Shown here one piece after another: positions 9,983-23,340 of a DNA stretch of 64,000 nt. This stretch comes from Cricetomys ansorgei (Eukaryota > Chordata > Mammalia > Rodentia > Nesomyidae). The stretch spans positions 18,621,501-18,685,500 of the forward strand of contig JAMJFZ010001815.1 in assembly GCA_026225945.1 (NCBI GenBank), written 5' to 3'. The position numbers were made by a program, and so were the translations under genes. The notes below the pieces were generated by a model, which ran no database searches, was not told the origin of the DNA, and was given only the letters and a program-made list of their open reading frames with translations. Numbering within the stretch: the first letter of the stretch is position 1; each line of letters opens with the position of its first letter.

Positions 9983-11953
9983 GTAAGTAAACTAGGAACA
10001 GCTGGTAGAGTTTGCGAACTCCGAAGATAATTATTTTTGAGCACTAATAAAATGAAATAAAATATAGCAAACAGGTGGGCATAGGGTATCAACTACCAAA
10101 GAGAGAAAATAGAATATTAGAGATCCAGACAGAGGTTTAACATCAAACAGTATACATATTTTCAAATTTGGCAGCGCAAACGTACAGATGATTATTTGCA
10201 TAAAGTAATCAGCATGAATTTGGTCTAGAATACTTTGGCTATAGTTTTCATCCTTGAGTTAAGTTAATGAGTATTTCTGTGGAAGTCCAGCCTAGTCATA
10301 CATTCTCTAAAAAACTGTGGGTATTAACTATGCCCTTGACTCAAATTAACTAATTAACATTAGTGACTCTTTATAATGCTAATTTCATTTGCTATTTTAT
10401 TGATTTTAACTAAGATAAAATAGGCAATAAATGAATATCAGTTGTAATTGAGAATGCCACAGTAACTCTGTCTCTGGATGGAGCTGAGTCTTTGTGTTCC
10501 CAGCAAAAGGAAGCCCTGAGGGTTCTGGCAACTGGGCTGCTTCACTGGGACTCTTGACACACCATCCGTGGGTCGCTTTGTTACTATTTTCAGTTGAGTC
10601 TAGAGTCTCCCATGTTTTTATAACTTTCTCATATGATTGCTTATGAAGTCTCTGTGCTACGTAAAGTAGGCATTACCAACTCTACAACACTGTGGATGAG
10701 GATTCTGTAACATGGTTTTAAACGACTTGGCTTTGGCTGCTGAAATAGTGGTCATGTCTTCCTTCACTGTCCAGGTATATTTTAAATCACGCTCAAATAG
10801 TGGACTCCAAATATTTGAAGCCCAGTTTACTAAGGTTTGCCTTTTTGGGGGGAAGTTAATGAAAACACCAATTCTCCTGATTTTTTTTCTTCATTTTATG
10901 GATTCCTGAGTCTACTGCAGGGTGGTAATTTATCCCAGGAAACACTAATTGACCTTCTGCATGACTCAAGAATGGGACTAGAAATGTACGGTCTTATTAG
11001 GGTGCAGTTCAGTGTGGCAAGTAGGCTCCATACTGTGGACAGTAGACTCCCTCACCAGCCTAAAATGCTTCTTGCCTGGGATGGTGCTTTGGGCTTGCAC
11101 TGGCGTGTGCTCAGGTAAACACTGCTCTCTTTTGTTTTAAAGAAAACATATGCCCAGTCATGTCTTCCCTGTTGTACGGCTGTCTTCTTACATTGCAGTG
11201 TGACAACAACCCTTGTTTAATTTCATCATCTGGATTTTAGTCTCTAATATTTTAATATTTGGGCATTATTTTCATGGGGGTTTGTTTACATTAATGTATA
11301 TGAATCCCATTTTCCAGTGAAACAGATCCAATATTTGTATTATTGAAATCATTAATAAATTCTCAACAGAAAAGAACCTGACAACCACAGTAGCACCAGA
11401 GTACTCTGCCATTTTGTCATGGGCTCCCTTGCGACATGCTAAACAAAGCACATGCAAACGCATGTGAATGCTACTTCCTTCTCACCCACATTTCTTAATT
11501 TGGTTTGTAAGATAATGACTAGAGACTTGTCAGATACTAGCTGCAAGGAGAAAGTATTCAAACGAGAGTTCATTTTAAAAAGATATATATGCTTCACATC
11601 GAAATTGTACCTTATCAAAGCTTGAATTTCAGAAGAAGATAGGTCAAAGGATAAATGAAGCTGATATATTTCTCATAATTGCAGAGGCAATTATTGGAAC
11701 AATGTAACTCAATCATTCTTTTAATGCAAATATACTCCACGTACAAACGTATGTAGTCCTGAACATTTTATATTACATTTTATTTCTTTTATGTGAAGAG
11801 CAAGAGGATCAGACAGTAGATAATGTAACAGGATTTTACAGTCACTGTTGTGTATAGTTTGTCCTTGGTTCTACTGCTCTTTCAAAAATCCATGTATTTC
11901 AAAGAAAATGAGAGAGGTATTAGTAACCTTATCCATATTTTAAAATGATTTCT
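9983..11953. other. Start of giant intron, no recognised repeat
   Basis: Contains no confident repeat. It is one of the cleaner unique stretches and a reasonable place to look for intronic regulatory sequence near the donor exon. Confidence 0.4.
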
Positions 11954-12112
11954 GGCTGTGTGGTGTGGTACACACCTTTAATCCGACCTTAATCCCTCTG
12001 GGAGGCAGAGGCAGGTGAGTCTCTGTGAGTTTGAGGTCAGCCTGGTCTACAGAGTGACTTCCAGGAGAGCCAGAGTTACAACAGAGAAACCCTGTCTCAA
12101 AAAAAAAAAAAA
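11954..12112 (+). repeat. B1 SINE
   Basis: Contains GTGGTACACACCTTTAATCC, GGGAGGCAGAGGCAGG, GTGAGTTTGAGGTCAGCCTG, CCAGAGTTACAACAGAGAAA and CCCTGTCTC followed by a run of A. A small duplication of the 'CCTTAATCC' block is visible near 11980-11995. It carries the window-specific variant. Confidence 0.92.
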
Positions 12113-12335
12113 TCTGAATGTGTTCAATGATGTTTCTTCTACCATGTAAGCTACCTAAACAGGAAGTGAGTTAATGTAAGGAATACACTCTTATAGATAT
12201 ATGTTATATGTTTATATACATATAGATATATAGATTTATGTCCCTAAGTGTTACCATTTCTCCTCTTCATGAGAGCCAGCTATCACTCAGCCTCAAAACA
12301 CATTAACGACATGGATGGGTGAGGTGTAGACATGT

Positions 12336-12412
12336 CTACATGTATGTGCACACACATCCACACACATACATACACGCACGTATCACACACATACACACAT
12401 ATCACAAACACC
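12336..12412. repeat. Degenerate (CA)n/(CATA)n repeat
   Basis: Interrupted CA and CATA units such as CACACATACATACACGCACG. Confidence 0.8.
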
Positions 12413-13494
12413 TTCAGAAATTAAAACTAATAATTATTACATTCCATTGAATTTTGAAATAGAAAACCAGAGAAAAATCCATAACTGTAAAAACAAAAAT
12501 GTATTGATCTACTGTCAACAGATGTGTAAATTTTGATCGCAACTGTTTGACTCTTGTTGCGATTGTGAAAATGGAGTACAAAACACACAGCAAGTCTCCA
12601 AGACCTCGCTTCTAAGCACGATGTCTTTAATGAAAAACATTTAACGGTAGATGACTCTTTAACTTCTTATATTTCCTCCATGATTGCACACATAACAATA
12701 TCTCACAATTAAGATGAATTTCAAATACGAGTCTCGCATACGATCATACTTTAAGAAATGCCAAATATTACTGAAGCATGTAAGTATTGCTCCAGTTGTT
12801 TTTTATTAAGACACAAAAATCGAGTTTAAAATATAGATACATATATATGTATACATACATTTGTCTCTTAAGCTTGTTATATATTAGCTTATACATTATT
12901 CATTTAATAAACTATAAAATTAATGTTCTTGTATTTAAAGACTAACCTTCAACAGTATTTTATGGTAATGCGTATCTGAGATTTATGGGGATATTTTCTT
13001 AGCCTGATTTTCATCTTTGTTTTATACTATTAACTTTTGTACCTTAACTTTTTGAAATCTTGTGAGTAAAATATTCGACGGGCACTTTTAGCCTTATACA
13101 CTTAATTAATCAATGCAAGATGTAGGACTTAGCCAGCGATAAACACTAATCTTATACCATAGATACAGCGCGTTTGAAAGCAGGGGGAAGGGCAACCTAT
13201 GTGGAGGCCTGGAGAATGTTCAGCCCAGGATGAGAACAGAAGAGAAAGTAGGAAGGTACCAAGGACATAGCAAAGCCAAGAAGTCAAAAGGACAGCGCTT
13301 TAGCATTTATGGAGAATTCAGTAGGATTAAAACTCACACAGGGGCTAGGAAGATGTCATGGTGTTTAATAATGCTTTCTGCTTTTACAGAGGTCCCTTGC
13401 TCTGAACATGTCTGAACAAAATCAGTTTAAATGTAAAACTAATGTGGTTTTTCATAAAAGAAATAATTCTAAGTCTCTTTTTTTTAAAAAAATG

Positions 13495-13645
13495 ATGGGA
13501 ATCCTAGCACTCGGGAGGCAGAGGCAGGCAGACTCTGCATTCGAGGCCAATCTGGTCTACAGAGTGGGTGCCAGGACAGCCAGAGTTACAACAGGGAACC
13601 TTGACTCCGAAAATAATAAAATAAAATAAAATAAATAAAGTAGAA
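13495..13645 (+). repeat. B1 SINE, 5'-truncated, with (AAAAT)n-type tail
   Basis: Begins inside B1 at ATCCTAGCACTCGGGAGGCA, continues through GAGGCCAATCTGGTCTACAG and CAGAGTTACAACAGGGAA, and ends in AATAAAATAAAATAAA units. It carries the window-specific variant. Confidence 0.88.
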
Positions 13646-13999
13646 TATGAGCATTTATTAGTGAGTCCTCTAGTTACCACACTTCGAATGAATAGACAAA
13701 GACAGCATCTTGTTCTGACATTGCGGTGCAGATATTTCATTCCCTCACAGTGCTAAATCCCAGCCCTGCCTGGCATCAGGATTCCACGCATCCTTCAGAG
13801 CACAGAGAACTGGAGCCGCCTAGACACCCCTGTCCCGTTCAGGTGCTGAGCCACTGTGCTTGTCCAGATGTGATGACAAAGTAACAAGATTTTATTTCCT
13901 CCACGATGCTAGAGCCAACAAAATTGTGGGAAGACAGGGCGAGTGGCATCTCTGCTGGTTTCTCATGCCACAGACAACACGGTGTTTAATGTGAAAGTT

Positions 14000-14165
14000 G
14001 TCACATGGGCTCTGAGTCCAGACTGATGGAATTTAAATCCCAGCATTGCCACTTACGAGCTGTGTGATTCTAAGTGAGTCCTTCTGCCTCTCTACCCCTG
14101 TCACAGCATTTAGAAAACATAGGTGATAATACTACCCTCCAGGGGCTTCTGATGAGTCCTATGAG
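14000..14165 (+). repeat. MIR SINE
   Basis: The core GGGCTCTGAGTCCAGACTG, then AAATCCCAGCATTGCCACTT, ACGAGCTGTGTGATTCTAAG and a GATAATACTACC end, follows the MIR consensus order (CCACTTACTAGCTGTGTGAC). An ancient mammal-wide SINE. A 143-codon ORF runs through it and beyond and is not considered coding. Confidence 0.8.
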
Positions 14166-15181
14166 TGTCAGAAACCACCATCATTTTCATCCCCAGCCTG
14201 GAGATGCAGAGGTGCCGGTGACTGGGAAGGCACAGCACCTCTCGGAACTTGATTTAGAGATACTAATGTGTAATCGATCAAGAGAAGACATCTCAGAAAG
14301 TGACTTTTCACCACTACTTCACCGAACTTCTTTTACTTTGATTTCACTTGAATTCTTACTTGATCTGGATGTCTGTATCCATGTTTTACAGCCCCGTGAT
14401 AAAGACCAACCAGCCTTATGTAGCCTGATAATAAAATTGGGAATTTCGGAAACCTTTACAAATGTGGAACAGATGACTTTGTTCCCCTTGAAGGGGAAGA
14501 CATGAAGATTGATGCCAGCATTGTATGGAAGCTCAGGCCCCAGTCTTTGTTTTATGTGTAAATGGTGCTTAGGTGTAAATTTACCAGGATTTTCACAGCA
14601 AGCACCTTCCTTTCCTACCTTGCTTGTTTCTGATCCAGTTTATATGCCTTACAAAAGATAGCATAAGTAACAGATGATATTCTGATGATTACCGAGTTTA
14701 TTGATCCTGCCAGGACAAAGGCCATCAAAGTCACTGCTTCCCAGAAACTGATGGATACTGCAACACTCATTCAGGAGAGCTGTTCCTCTAGCTCGTTTGT
14801 TTCTGTGGAGCATCACATAATTTTCATGTGCAAACGTGCCTCTCTACCCTATCCTTGTACTTTTCAGAACACATTATTCTGGTGAGGTAGGTCAGACCTG
14901 CCAAACTGCACGGTTTATTCGGTTTGGTTTGGTTTTTAAAGCGTCCTGTCCCTTATCTCCAGATAGTTTATTCAGATGCAGTTAACGCTACACCTCTGCA
15001 AATCACCTCATAACCCCAGCCAAGCCAGTTGAAGAAAGCACGTTTAAGTTACCTATAGCTTCACATACTTACGTGGACTTAAATTGGATAGAGCAGCTTT
15101 GTTGAGAAAGTGACAAACACTAATGAATTTGCAACTCGAAAAAGTCGTTTGATAAATTTCACACGCAATAATAAGGAAGCT
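14166..15181. other. Intronic sequence, no recognised feature
   Basis: Unassigned. The open frame to 14505 has no recognisable domain and begins inside a MIR. Confidence 0.4.
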
Positions 15182-15358
15182 TCCAAGCATGGTGGCATAT
15201 GCCTATAATTCCAACATTCAGAAAGCTGGGGCAAGTGGATCTCCGTGAGTCTGAGGTCAGCCTGGTCTGCATACTGAGTTCCAGGCCAGCCAGGGCTATG
15301 TAGTGAGGCTTTGTCTTTAAAAAGAAAAAGAAAGAAAGAAAAGAAAAAGAAAGAGATA
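15182..15358 (+). repeat. Older B1 SINE with purine tail
   Basis: Contains CCAAGCATGGTGGCATATGC, GTGAGTCTGAGGTCAGCCTG and CCAGGCCAGCCAGGGCTATG, a tRNA-free 7SL-type body, then AAAGAAAGAAAGAAAAG to 15358. Unlike the other B1 copies it has the ancestral AGGGCTATGTAGTGAGG form rather than the AGAGTTACAACAGAG variant, indicating an earlier insertion. Confidence 0.85.
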
Positions 15359-15359
15359 A

Positions 15360-16529
15360 ACTTGTCATCATTATCTATTAAAACTGATACTGATCTGGAA
15401 AATACGCCGCGGATATATCTATAGTTCTTATATTAACAATGTGTACTACCAAAAAATACTCAAAAAACTATTTTGACTCTGTTCCTACTTAGAACATAAA
15501 TACAGGAAAAGAAGTGTCTCTTAGGTATGCACGTAGTATGTTATAAACTGCATCCTAAAGATTCTGGATTCTACAACTCATGGGTCACTGCAAATGGCAA
15601 ATACTTGCAAGCGCACAGATGATATCTTTTTCTAATTTTTTCTACTTTCTCAAGGTATTTTCCCTCTGAGGGTTCTCTTGAGATTTCATAATAGATACCA
15701 TCTATAAACCTGCCTAGAATTTCTAGATGAGTGAATGAGGAGTTAAGCAACCCACGCAGGATCCAGGCAAGGGCTATGTGACATCAGCAACATTTTGCTT
15801 GAGTTTGTAAAACCAAATATCAAACTCAGTGTATAAAAGTGACCAAATCTGCATTTTCCCCCACATTCTATTTACTCCCACATTGCAGAATTCCATAGCA
15901 GTCTTGGGGTATTTAGTGTCTCCCAGATCTGCATCAGATGTAGCTGCTGAAGCAATGGGTTAAGACAGGAAGCCAAAGAAGATGCCCATGTCTGCTAATA
16001 TCAAGTAAGCGTCTGCAAGGGTGCAGTTGGACATCCGCAGTAAACATCCTCTAATTTTGCTTTTTGCTCTGTGTCTGAAGGGAATTATAAGTCCAAGAAA
16101 CAAGATGTAGGGAGACAACTTCTATCTCAGTGTAATTAAAGCCAGGGGAAAGGAGACAGCGCAAGGCATAGTCTGGATTTCATGAGGAAAGGACATCCTT
16201 TATATCAAGTTAAATGTCATGGCTAGTTAATGACAATGTGTCTGTGGTTCATTGTGGTAAAATTCACTCTAATTAGTGGTGCTTGCCAAGCACTTAAGGC
16301 AAGAAAGACAAAACACTCTGGAAAGACTGTTGGTGAGGAGGAAAGATGATTGTAGCCTGTGGTTACAATCCAATACTTATGTAGATAGTCACAGCACAGT
16401 GAGCTATGGTTCTTGCATTCATTTAAACAAAGGGCAAGGTGACATGATTTGTAGTAGAGTAAAATGACTTTATAAATTATCTCCATTTGGTGATTAGCAA
16501 AGAAGAATCATTTCATAGCTCCCAAATGG
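15360..16529. other. Intronic sequence, no recognised feature
   Basis: No confident repeat, gene or splice-flanked Gly-X-Y segment. Confidence 0.4.
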
Positions 16530-16649
16530 GATGCTGGCTGTGAATGGTTTGTTTATACGGACCCGTGTGAGAGCCATTTCATGCTGTAGGATGCTGGCTA
16601 TGGATGGTGCAGGTATATGGATGCATGGGAGAGATGGTCTGTGTCATGG
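16530..16649. repeat. Diverged tandem duplication, 2 x 60 bp
   Basis: Units at 16530-16589 and 16590-16649 both start GATGCTGGCT and align without net gaps. Shared anchors include GATGCTGGCTRTGRATGGT and the GGGAGAG/TGTGAGAG region. Divergence is substantial, so the duplication is not recent. Confidence 0.7.
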
Positions 16650-18598
16650 AAAAAGTATATCACTGGCCTTCTTCAAACTGAAGACACACTGGGTCCAAGC
16701 CCAGAGATGCTGAAAGCTTCAGAGGGATTGCCCTGGTAGAGGGTTGCACTTATCAAATTACCACAATTTAGAGAGAAAAAAGGAATAGTAGGGTTATTCC
16801 AGCCCATCAAATGAAACTGAAGCCATAAAATTTCAACAAGTCTCTAAAGGAGGCCACAAGACAAGCTACATTTTTTTTTAATATAAGAAGAAATATTATT
16901 TTGTGGTTTCAGGTTTTAAAAAAACAACAGATTTGCATATCCTTCAAATGGAGAATATTGGTAATTTAACCCAAGCACTGACCTGAGATCCACTTTAATT
17001 TTCATTTTAAGAACACACGTTAAAAGGGACAATGGTGCAGTTGGTCCTTTCCAGTCTCCATGCAGAGAAAAGCATGCATCCTCTCCCCATGTCCCACTTT
17101 TCTTATCCACAGTTAATAACCAGAATTGCCTGGTCAGTGGGAAGGAAGCCGGAGGCGCATCTGTCAGAGTGGTCCTGTTCCCACTGTGGGATTAGTTTAA
17201 TTCATAACTTCGGGCAGACTGTTTCAAATTCTAATGTAAATTTATCTGTTTCATCACAGCCTAGCTCTCAGGTATATTACAGAATTAACTCAGAGGCACT
17301 TTGAATGTTCTCTGGTGACAGGTGTATACTGAAGCACCCTATAAATATTACCTACTCAGCCACAAAAGCACATGAGGGGGATGGGAAAGAGAAGAAGTGC
17401 TTTTCAAAGTGGGCTCTGCCAACCCTCCTGCCTCCCTGCCTTTACTGAATCTCCATCACACCAAACACCTTTCTGACAACTTGTTAGCTTTGACAGGGGA
17501 AATGTCAAGTAGAAAGTCTTTAACCATTTGAGAGACTGTGAATATATGTGTGGATGTCTGCCAAGACCAAGAACAGAACAACTGTGGGAACTACAGACGG
17601 ACTTTTTAAAATGCAAAGCATGTGGAACGTGGAAGATTCTCTATGCCCTAATGATTAAAACGCCAGAAAGTTACATTTCGATCCTCAACTTTACAAAACT
17701 CTAGTGTCTGTGGTAACCTTCAGTAACAAGGGAATTCTGAAAGCAAGTTTAATGCTTTCATCTTTTCAACATATCCTAATTAAAATTTTCAAGAGGGAGT
17801 ATCAGTTGCACAATAAATGCGATGATACAACAAACTGAAAGAAAATTAGACAATTCCTTTACATGGGTACAGATTCAGAGTCATTTTTGAATTCTACAGA
17901 AAAATTTAATGTCCTGATTCTTTTTTTCCATTTTCCTTTAAAAAAAAAAAAAAAGTAAACTTTTGAGTTTTTCTCTTTAGAAATTGTGGATACCCAGTTG
18001 ATATTTTTAATCGGCTCAATACAAACACACTCACAGATGTTTGTATTTATGTTAGTGGTTCACCATGGTAGTCAATGTAGTCGCTACAGTATGAAAGATT
18101 CGTTGCATAGCTATCATTTGTGGTCCCAGAAGCTAGGTGATAGACAAAGTCCACCCTGAGCCTAGCAAAGATGGCTATTTGTGTTGCTTATGTCAGAGGT
18201 GCTAACAAGCTAACAATAAGTCTATGGGATTATGGAAACGTGACTAATGAATACCTAAAGGAACGCCTAATACTTGAATGCACATGAAATTCATAAGATA
18301 CATATATATTTCCATAAATAATAAGCAAGTGCTGTCTATGCTCAATCATAATGAAACTTTAATTAAATCAAGCTTTGTAGTGGAGAGATCAGTCACTAAA
18401 GGCTAGGCTAACAACCAAAATACCAAGAGATGTAACAATAAATAAAGTGCAGTAGAGTAAGATACCATTGAGGAAAGTGACTGTATTTTCATGCCCGTAT
18501 CTTCATACTTTCCAGTGATATATTTTGTGAAGTATCCCATATAAAATAATTTCATACCTTTATACATTTATTTCTTTGTATACTTATTTATTTAATTT
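16650..18598. other. Intronic sequence, no recognised feature
   Basis: AT-rich with a poly(A) stretch near 17941-17954. Small open frames here show no domain or codon signal. Confidence 0.4.
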
Positions 18599-18729
18599 GT
18601 TTCTCTGTTGTAACACTGGCTGTCCTGGAAGTCAGTCTGTAGACCAGGCTGGCCCCAAACTCACAAAGATCCTCTTGCCTCCACCTCCTGGGTTCTGGGA
18701 TTAAAGGCATGTGCCACCATTGCCCAGCC
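18599..18729 (-). repeat. B1 SINE
   Basis: On the + strand reads TTCTCTGTTGTAACACTGGC, TGTAGACCAGGCTGGCC, CTGGGATTAAAGGCATGTGC and ends CCCAGCCT, the complement of B1. It carries the TTACAACAGAGAA variant. Confidence 0.92.
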
Positions 18730-19712
18730 TGAAAGTATTCTTATAAAGGAAATCAAACTAAAGTCTGTACACAGAGGGGAGAAAAAAACAAACAAACAAG
18801 AGCTAGTTAACAAAGAGGAACAAAAAGATGGAGATGATACACTTGAATTCCTGTTTTGTATGACATGTAGCAGAAGTTAGCTACCCTGGGGTTCATTAAA
18901 AGCAGAGGTATAAGCTATCCTTATTCAAGCGGTTGACTAAGAAGCCTGTGAGTAACTGAAGTAGATATAGAAAGCATGAAATACAGAGAAATATGATTTC
19001 AAGAGGAATCTAGAATGAGTCTGCTTCCAAAAGGCACCCTGGGGCACACAGACTTTATTGCACATTGAGGCAAATGGTTGTGCTTCCTCTCTGGGTTGGA
19101 ATATGGGCAGTAATTTCCCAGATATCCTCAAAGAGGCAGTTCCTAGAAACGAAGGAGCCCTCTGGGAAAAGGTTCTGATAGAAGCAAGTAGTGGCCTATG
19201 CCTACCAGCCAAGCCTGGCTTTGTCCTTGGGATGGAGCAGACACCAAACACAGACCTCAGAGCCAGCTGAGCAGAACTTGATGGCTTCTGAGCAGAAGCA
19301 ATGACACAATTGTAAAATCGATCATTATAATCTCACAGGAAAGAAAGAGCAAGAGAGAACATATGTGCCTTTGGGGGTTAAGGGAGATGATAGAACATAA
19401 TTTCATAAGCAAGTGAAATATCCAGATGCTCTGAACGTTGTGGAGAGCAAATGAACAGTGACACAAAGCATCGGTGGTTATTCGGGGGTGAAAATGATGA
19501 AAATTCACATAGTATACACGTGTGAGAGTCGCATAGGACAAAAAAATTAAGTGATTTCTGAACTAACAAATTGACAATAATGGTAGCACCTTTGACCAAC
19601 AACAGAGGAAACAACAGAGAGAAGCTTTCTTTTGGAGATTAATCTGTTTCAAGTCTATAGCTAAGGAGACACAGACAGAAAGCACCAGCCCTTAAAAGTA
19701 AGTCTGAGCAGG
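18730..19712. other. Intronic sequence, no recognised feature
   Basis: No confident repeat. A few overlapping short ORFs on both strands lack any recognisable domain. Confidence 0.4.
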
Positions 19713-19925
19713 GCTGGAGAGATGACTCTGTGAATAAGAGCATTAGCTGCTCTTCCAGCAGATTCTGGTTTGATTCCCAGCACCCACTCTGTGGATAAAG
19801 CATCCATAACTCCAGTTCCAGGAGATGCAATTCCCTATTTGCCTTCTTTAGGCACCAAGTATACATGTGTTACACATACAAACATTCAGGCAAAACACAC
19901 ATACACATAAAATAAATCAATAACT
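19713..19925 (+). repeat. B2 SINE
   Basis: The head GGGCTGGAGAGATGACTCTG and the box-B-like CTGGTTTGATTCCCAGCACC, then a CAGGCAAAACACACATACAC block and an AATAAATCAATAA tail. Tail and head together define a near-complete B2. Confidence 0.93.
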
Positions 19926-20224
19926 CTAAAAGAAGATCATTTTAAAAAATAAAAATAAATCCATATGATCTCTCAAGAAGGAAGGATGAAATTTACTACT
20001 AAGAAGTCTTCAGACAGGGCAGGATACTAAAGGACAAACTGTCATTGGTGGACAAGATTTCAGAAAGAAAAGCACTGGGGCCAGGACCTTGAACTTGGAG
20101 TAACCCCTATATCTAGGAGTAGATGGGAAGGATGTGGTCTGAGTAAATGCTACCAATCTTGTGAAAGTCAAAGGATTATGGACTATCGTTTTCAGAAGTT
20201 GAGATTTATCTTTTTCGATTCGCA

Positions 20225-20548
20225 TGTGTGTGTAGTGTGTGTGTATCATGTTGACATGAGTGTACACACATGTGTATGGGTAAGTGTATGTGTATACACT
20301 GGAGGCTAGAGGTTGGAGGGAGGCTGGAGGTCAATGTCAGGAATCATCCTTATTTATTGAGGCAGCGTCTCTCAGCGGACCAGAGGTCACAGATAAGGCT
20401 TCTCTCGCTAGCCAGCTGGCTCAGGAGATGACTCTCAGCCTTCAGACGCTGGAATTACTGGCCATCAAGCATTTATATGCATTTGAGGATTAAAATTATA
20501 GTCCTGGTGCTTGCAAGACTTGTGCTAACCACTGTGTCATCTCCCCCC
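20225..20548 (-). repeat. Composite tRNA-type SINE region (B3/B4-like), TG-rich start
   Basis: Starts with TG-rich sequence (20224-20285). It then has GGAGGCTAGAGG, a GAGGCAGCGTCTCTCAGC block, CAGACGCTGGAATTACTGGC and an end GTGCTAACCACTGTGTCATC. That end complements the tRNA-like head GATGACACAGTGGTTAGCAC of B3/B4 SINEs. Probably B4 or a B3/B4 fusion, diverged. Confidence 0.55.
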
Positions 20549-22339
20549 AATAAGGTGGAACATAAGGAGAAATGGCTTCAGGCCACAGTTGCAGAAGATT
20601 TTCTTTTTGTACTTAATAACATTCATAAACTACAGGAAGAAAGCCAATGAACAGGGAGAAACTAAAAACACAAACCCCTGAGAACATCAGGAAAAATGCC
20701 ATAGGTATGCAAAGGAAGCTGGGAAAGAAAATATTTCATAATCACTAGTCAGTACTTCCATTTGGAGGACCCACAGGAAGGTACAGAAGGATGTGAGCAT
20801 TCTCTCTGGGGACAAGAGGGAACCAGAATACATTACATATTCATATTACATACATATATTTGTCTCATACAGAAAAAAGAGTCGGAGGAGATGGGACTTA
20901 CAAAATTCTTTGCTACTTTTATAAGAGGCATTTCTATCATGATTGTTAATAATAGCTACTGCCTGTTTCATTCGTGAACGAGCCCAAGTTGGTGTGGGGG
21001 GGGAAGCAGAGAAAAATACAGATGTTGAGAAGGCCAAGGTAAGAGAGCAGAGAAAGGCTGATCGTTGAGGGGAACCAAAGGTCTGTGACAGCAATTCAGA
21101 GTATTGCTAGGGTCTCTAAGCTCCCAGTACAGTCCAGACACTTCATCTTAACCCTTCTATGTAGTCTTTTGTATGTAAATTACCAGTGTTATCTTTTTTT
21201 AAAAAAACTCTTTTGTCAGTTTTTTTTTTAAAAAGAAAACATTAATTTTGTCTTATAAATCTGTTTTGCTAGAAGACAATCCTTCCTTCTTAAAAAATTT
21301 TATTGGTAAAATATAAATGGGGTCAGGACAAAACACTATCAGAATTAAATTATTCTTTTTATTTATCGCTTCTGGAAAATTTCACATCTTAAATCTCTGA
21401 ACTTTAAACTCTCATTTTCTTGAATTTTATAAAATGTCTGAAGCATACGGATTAAGTACTGGTTTTTAACACAATGAGTATTTCTAGTGTCTTGGGGCAA
21501 TGCATTTTTGAGGTTATGGCTACAAATTTGTGTATGCTGCTGTGCTAATTTACTATAAGCTAAAATTCGTTTGCATGAGAGCTGACTGGGATGAATATTG
21601 TATACTCCTTTGCAGATGTTCCATAGAGATAAAAAAATTTTCAGAGTAAAATAGGATGAAATGATAATTCCTAATTGAAAAATAAATGTAAGATTAAAAA
21701 TATGTAGTTTGATTTTATTTCTTATTTTGTCAAAATTGTGTGACTTGAGTGTGTCTAATTTACTTTATTAAATAATTTCTCACATAAAGGAAAACAGAAA
21801 CAACAAAAATTAAATAGGTGAACTCTCTTTGGCACTTGGCAGAAACAATCTCTCATTTTTAATCTTTCATTCTTAAGACTTACAGCATTCCTAACTATGT
21901 CACCCACACTTCCATACCCCTTTATATTTTGCTACTCAATTTCAAATATAATTATGTATAATGAGTTTTCTTAAAAACAATTTTCTGCCACATCATTTTC
22001 AAAAGCTAAGTAGATTTTCTGGCGTGGGAACAGTTAGAAAAAAAAGATGAACAAATCTGTGAAACGTTCTCAGATCTTGTTATTCATGGTCAGATTTAGA
22101 GAGTTTTGTAGATTTCCTGTGAGAACTTAAAGCATAACAGGCATGGAAAATATTAGACTTAGAATGATTTTGTTTAGTACTGTCAGTTTGATTCTATTAG
22201 AAATATGTCTGCATCATCACCTTCTAGAGATACTGGAATGAGCTACATTACCACTAAAACTAATGATTAATTAAACAGGAAAGAAATAGCCAATGGTATA
22301 AAATGTTTATGAAATTGTGCCCACAAAAATCCCTGTGGG
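20549..22339. other. AT-rich intronic sequence, no recognised feature
   Basis: One of the longer stretches (about 1.8 kb) with no recognised repeat. Contains T- and A-runs near 21190-21240. Confidence 0.4.
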
Positions 22340-23340
22340 AACAACGGGAAATTCATCAGTCAGCTTTTTCATTGCTATAATAGAAGAGAAATAGAAATAG
22401 GGAGAAAGGGCTTATTTTGGCTCATGGTTTCAGAAGGTTCAGTTGTCTTTGACTCCATTGTTTCAGGGTCCATGAGGAGTTTGTGTGACACTATTCCTGT
22501 ACTCAGCCAATATGGGAAAGTGAGGACAGATCAAAGTACAGATAGCACCAAAGGCCACTTTGGTTGGTACTTAGAGGAATATAGGTGGTATTTACGTACA
22601 TCAACTGAGTGACTCATGGGTAGTTTCATCACCAATGCCCACTCATGCAATCGCAAATGTTGAAACTGGGAGCACACTGCACAACTTGCAGACAGCTCAA
22701 TAGGATGCAGACCGTCTTTTCCAGGTGGCTTAGTTGGCGCCAGTCTTTTTCAAGCAGCTCAGCTTCTCTGAGAATCTCCTGGGAAGCTAGCTCAGTTGAT
22801 CTCTGCTTCTTCCAAGTGGCTAGGCTTAGCTAGGCTTGGCTGGGCTTGTCTGAGAGTAACTCTCAGCAGAATCTGAACTCTAGAGAATCTGGTCCATTTT
22901 CAGGGACTTCCTGGAGTTATTATGAGTTGTTTGCATCCTGTCTTAATGTGTTTCCTAGCAGGATAGAGTGTTTTATCTCCCCTTAGAACACCCTATTTTC
23001 CTTCCTTGTGAGTAAACTATACTAAAGTATTCTGTTATTCTACTTGCCCATCTTATGTCTTAAATTGTCTTCCAAGATGGAAAATTTTAATCTTGGAGAA
23101 ACACAACAGGGTGACAGAACATCCTAGCAATAGGAACATATAGAACAGTCACCTGCCCCATACTCCAAAAACAGGAAGCAGAGAGAAAGAGAAGTGGTGC
23201 TAGGTTTGACACTTACAGGTATAACCTCTGGAACTTGTGTCTTCCACCTTCCAAAAATATCACTACAGGTTAGATATGAAACAAGCACTGTATCCATTCT
23301 TTGGAGGACACTTCATATGCAACCTAACACAATATAAGGG
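22340..23340. repeat. Probable L1 3'-region fragment
   Basis: The opening CTTTTTCATTGCTATAATAG followed by GGGCTTATTTTGGCTCATGG, and the end CTTTGGAGGACACTTCATAT, resemble the 'TTGCTATAACA...GGTTTA...ACTCACAG...GGACAC' series found in mammalian L1 3' ends. Boundaries and strand are uncertain. Near 22818-22855 it contains short 10-11-bp tandem units of the type GGCTAGGCTTA. Confidence 0.45.

Noticed and set aside
14074..14505. 143-codon + strand ORF
   Set aside because: Begins inside a MIR SINE. The translation has no recognisable domain and no splice or promoter context.
19713..19800. tRNA-like A/B-box sequence
   Set aside because: This is the Pol III promoter head of a B2 SINE, not a tRNA gene. 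The same applies to the B2 at 58806.
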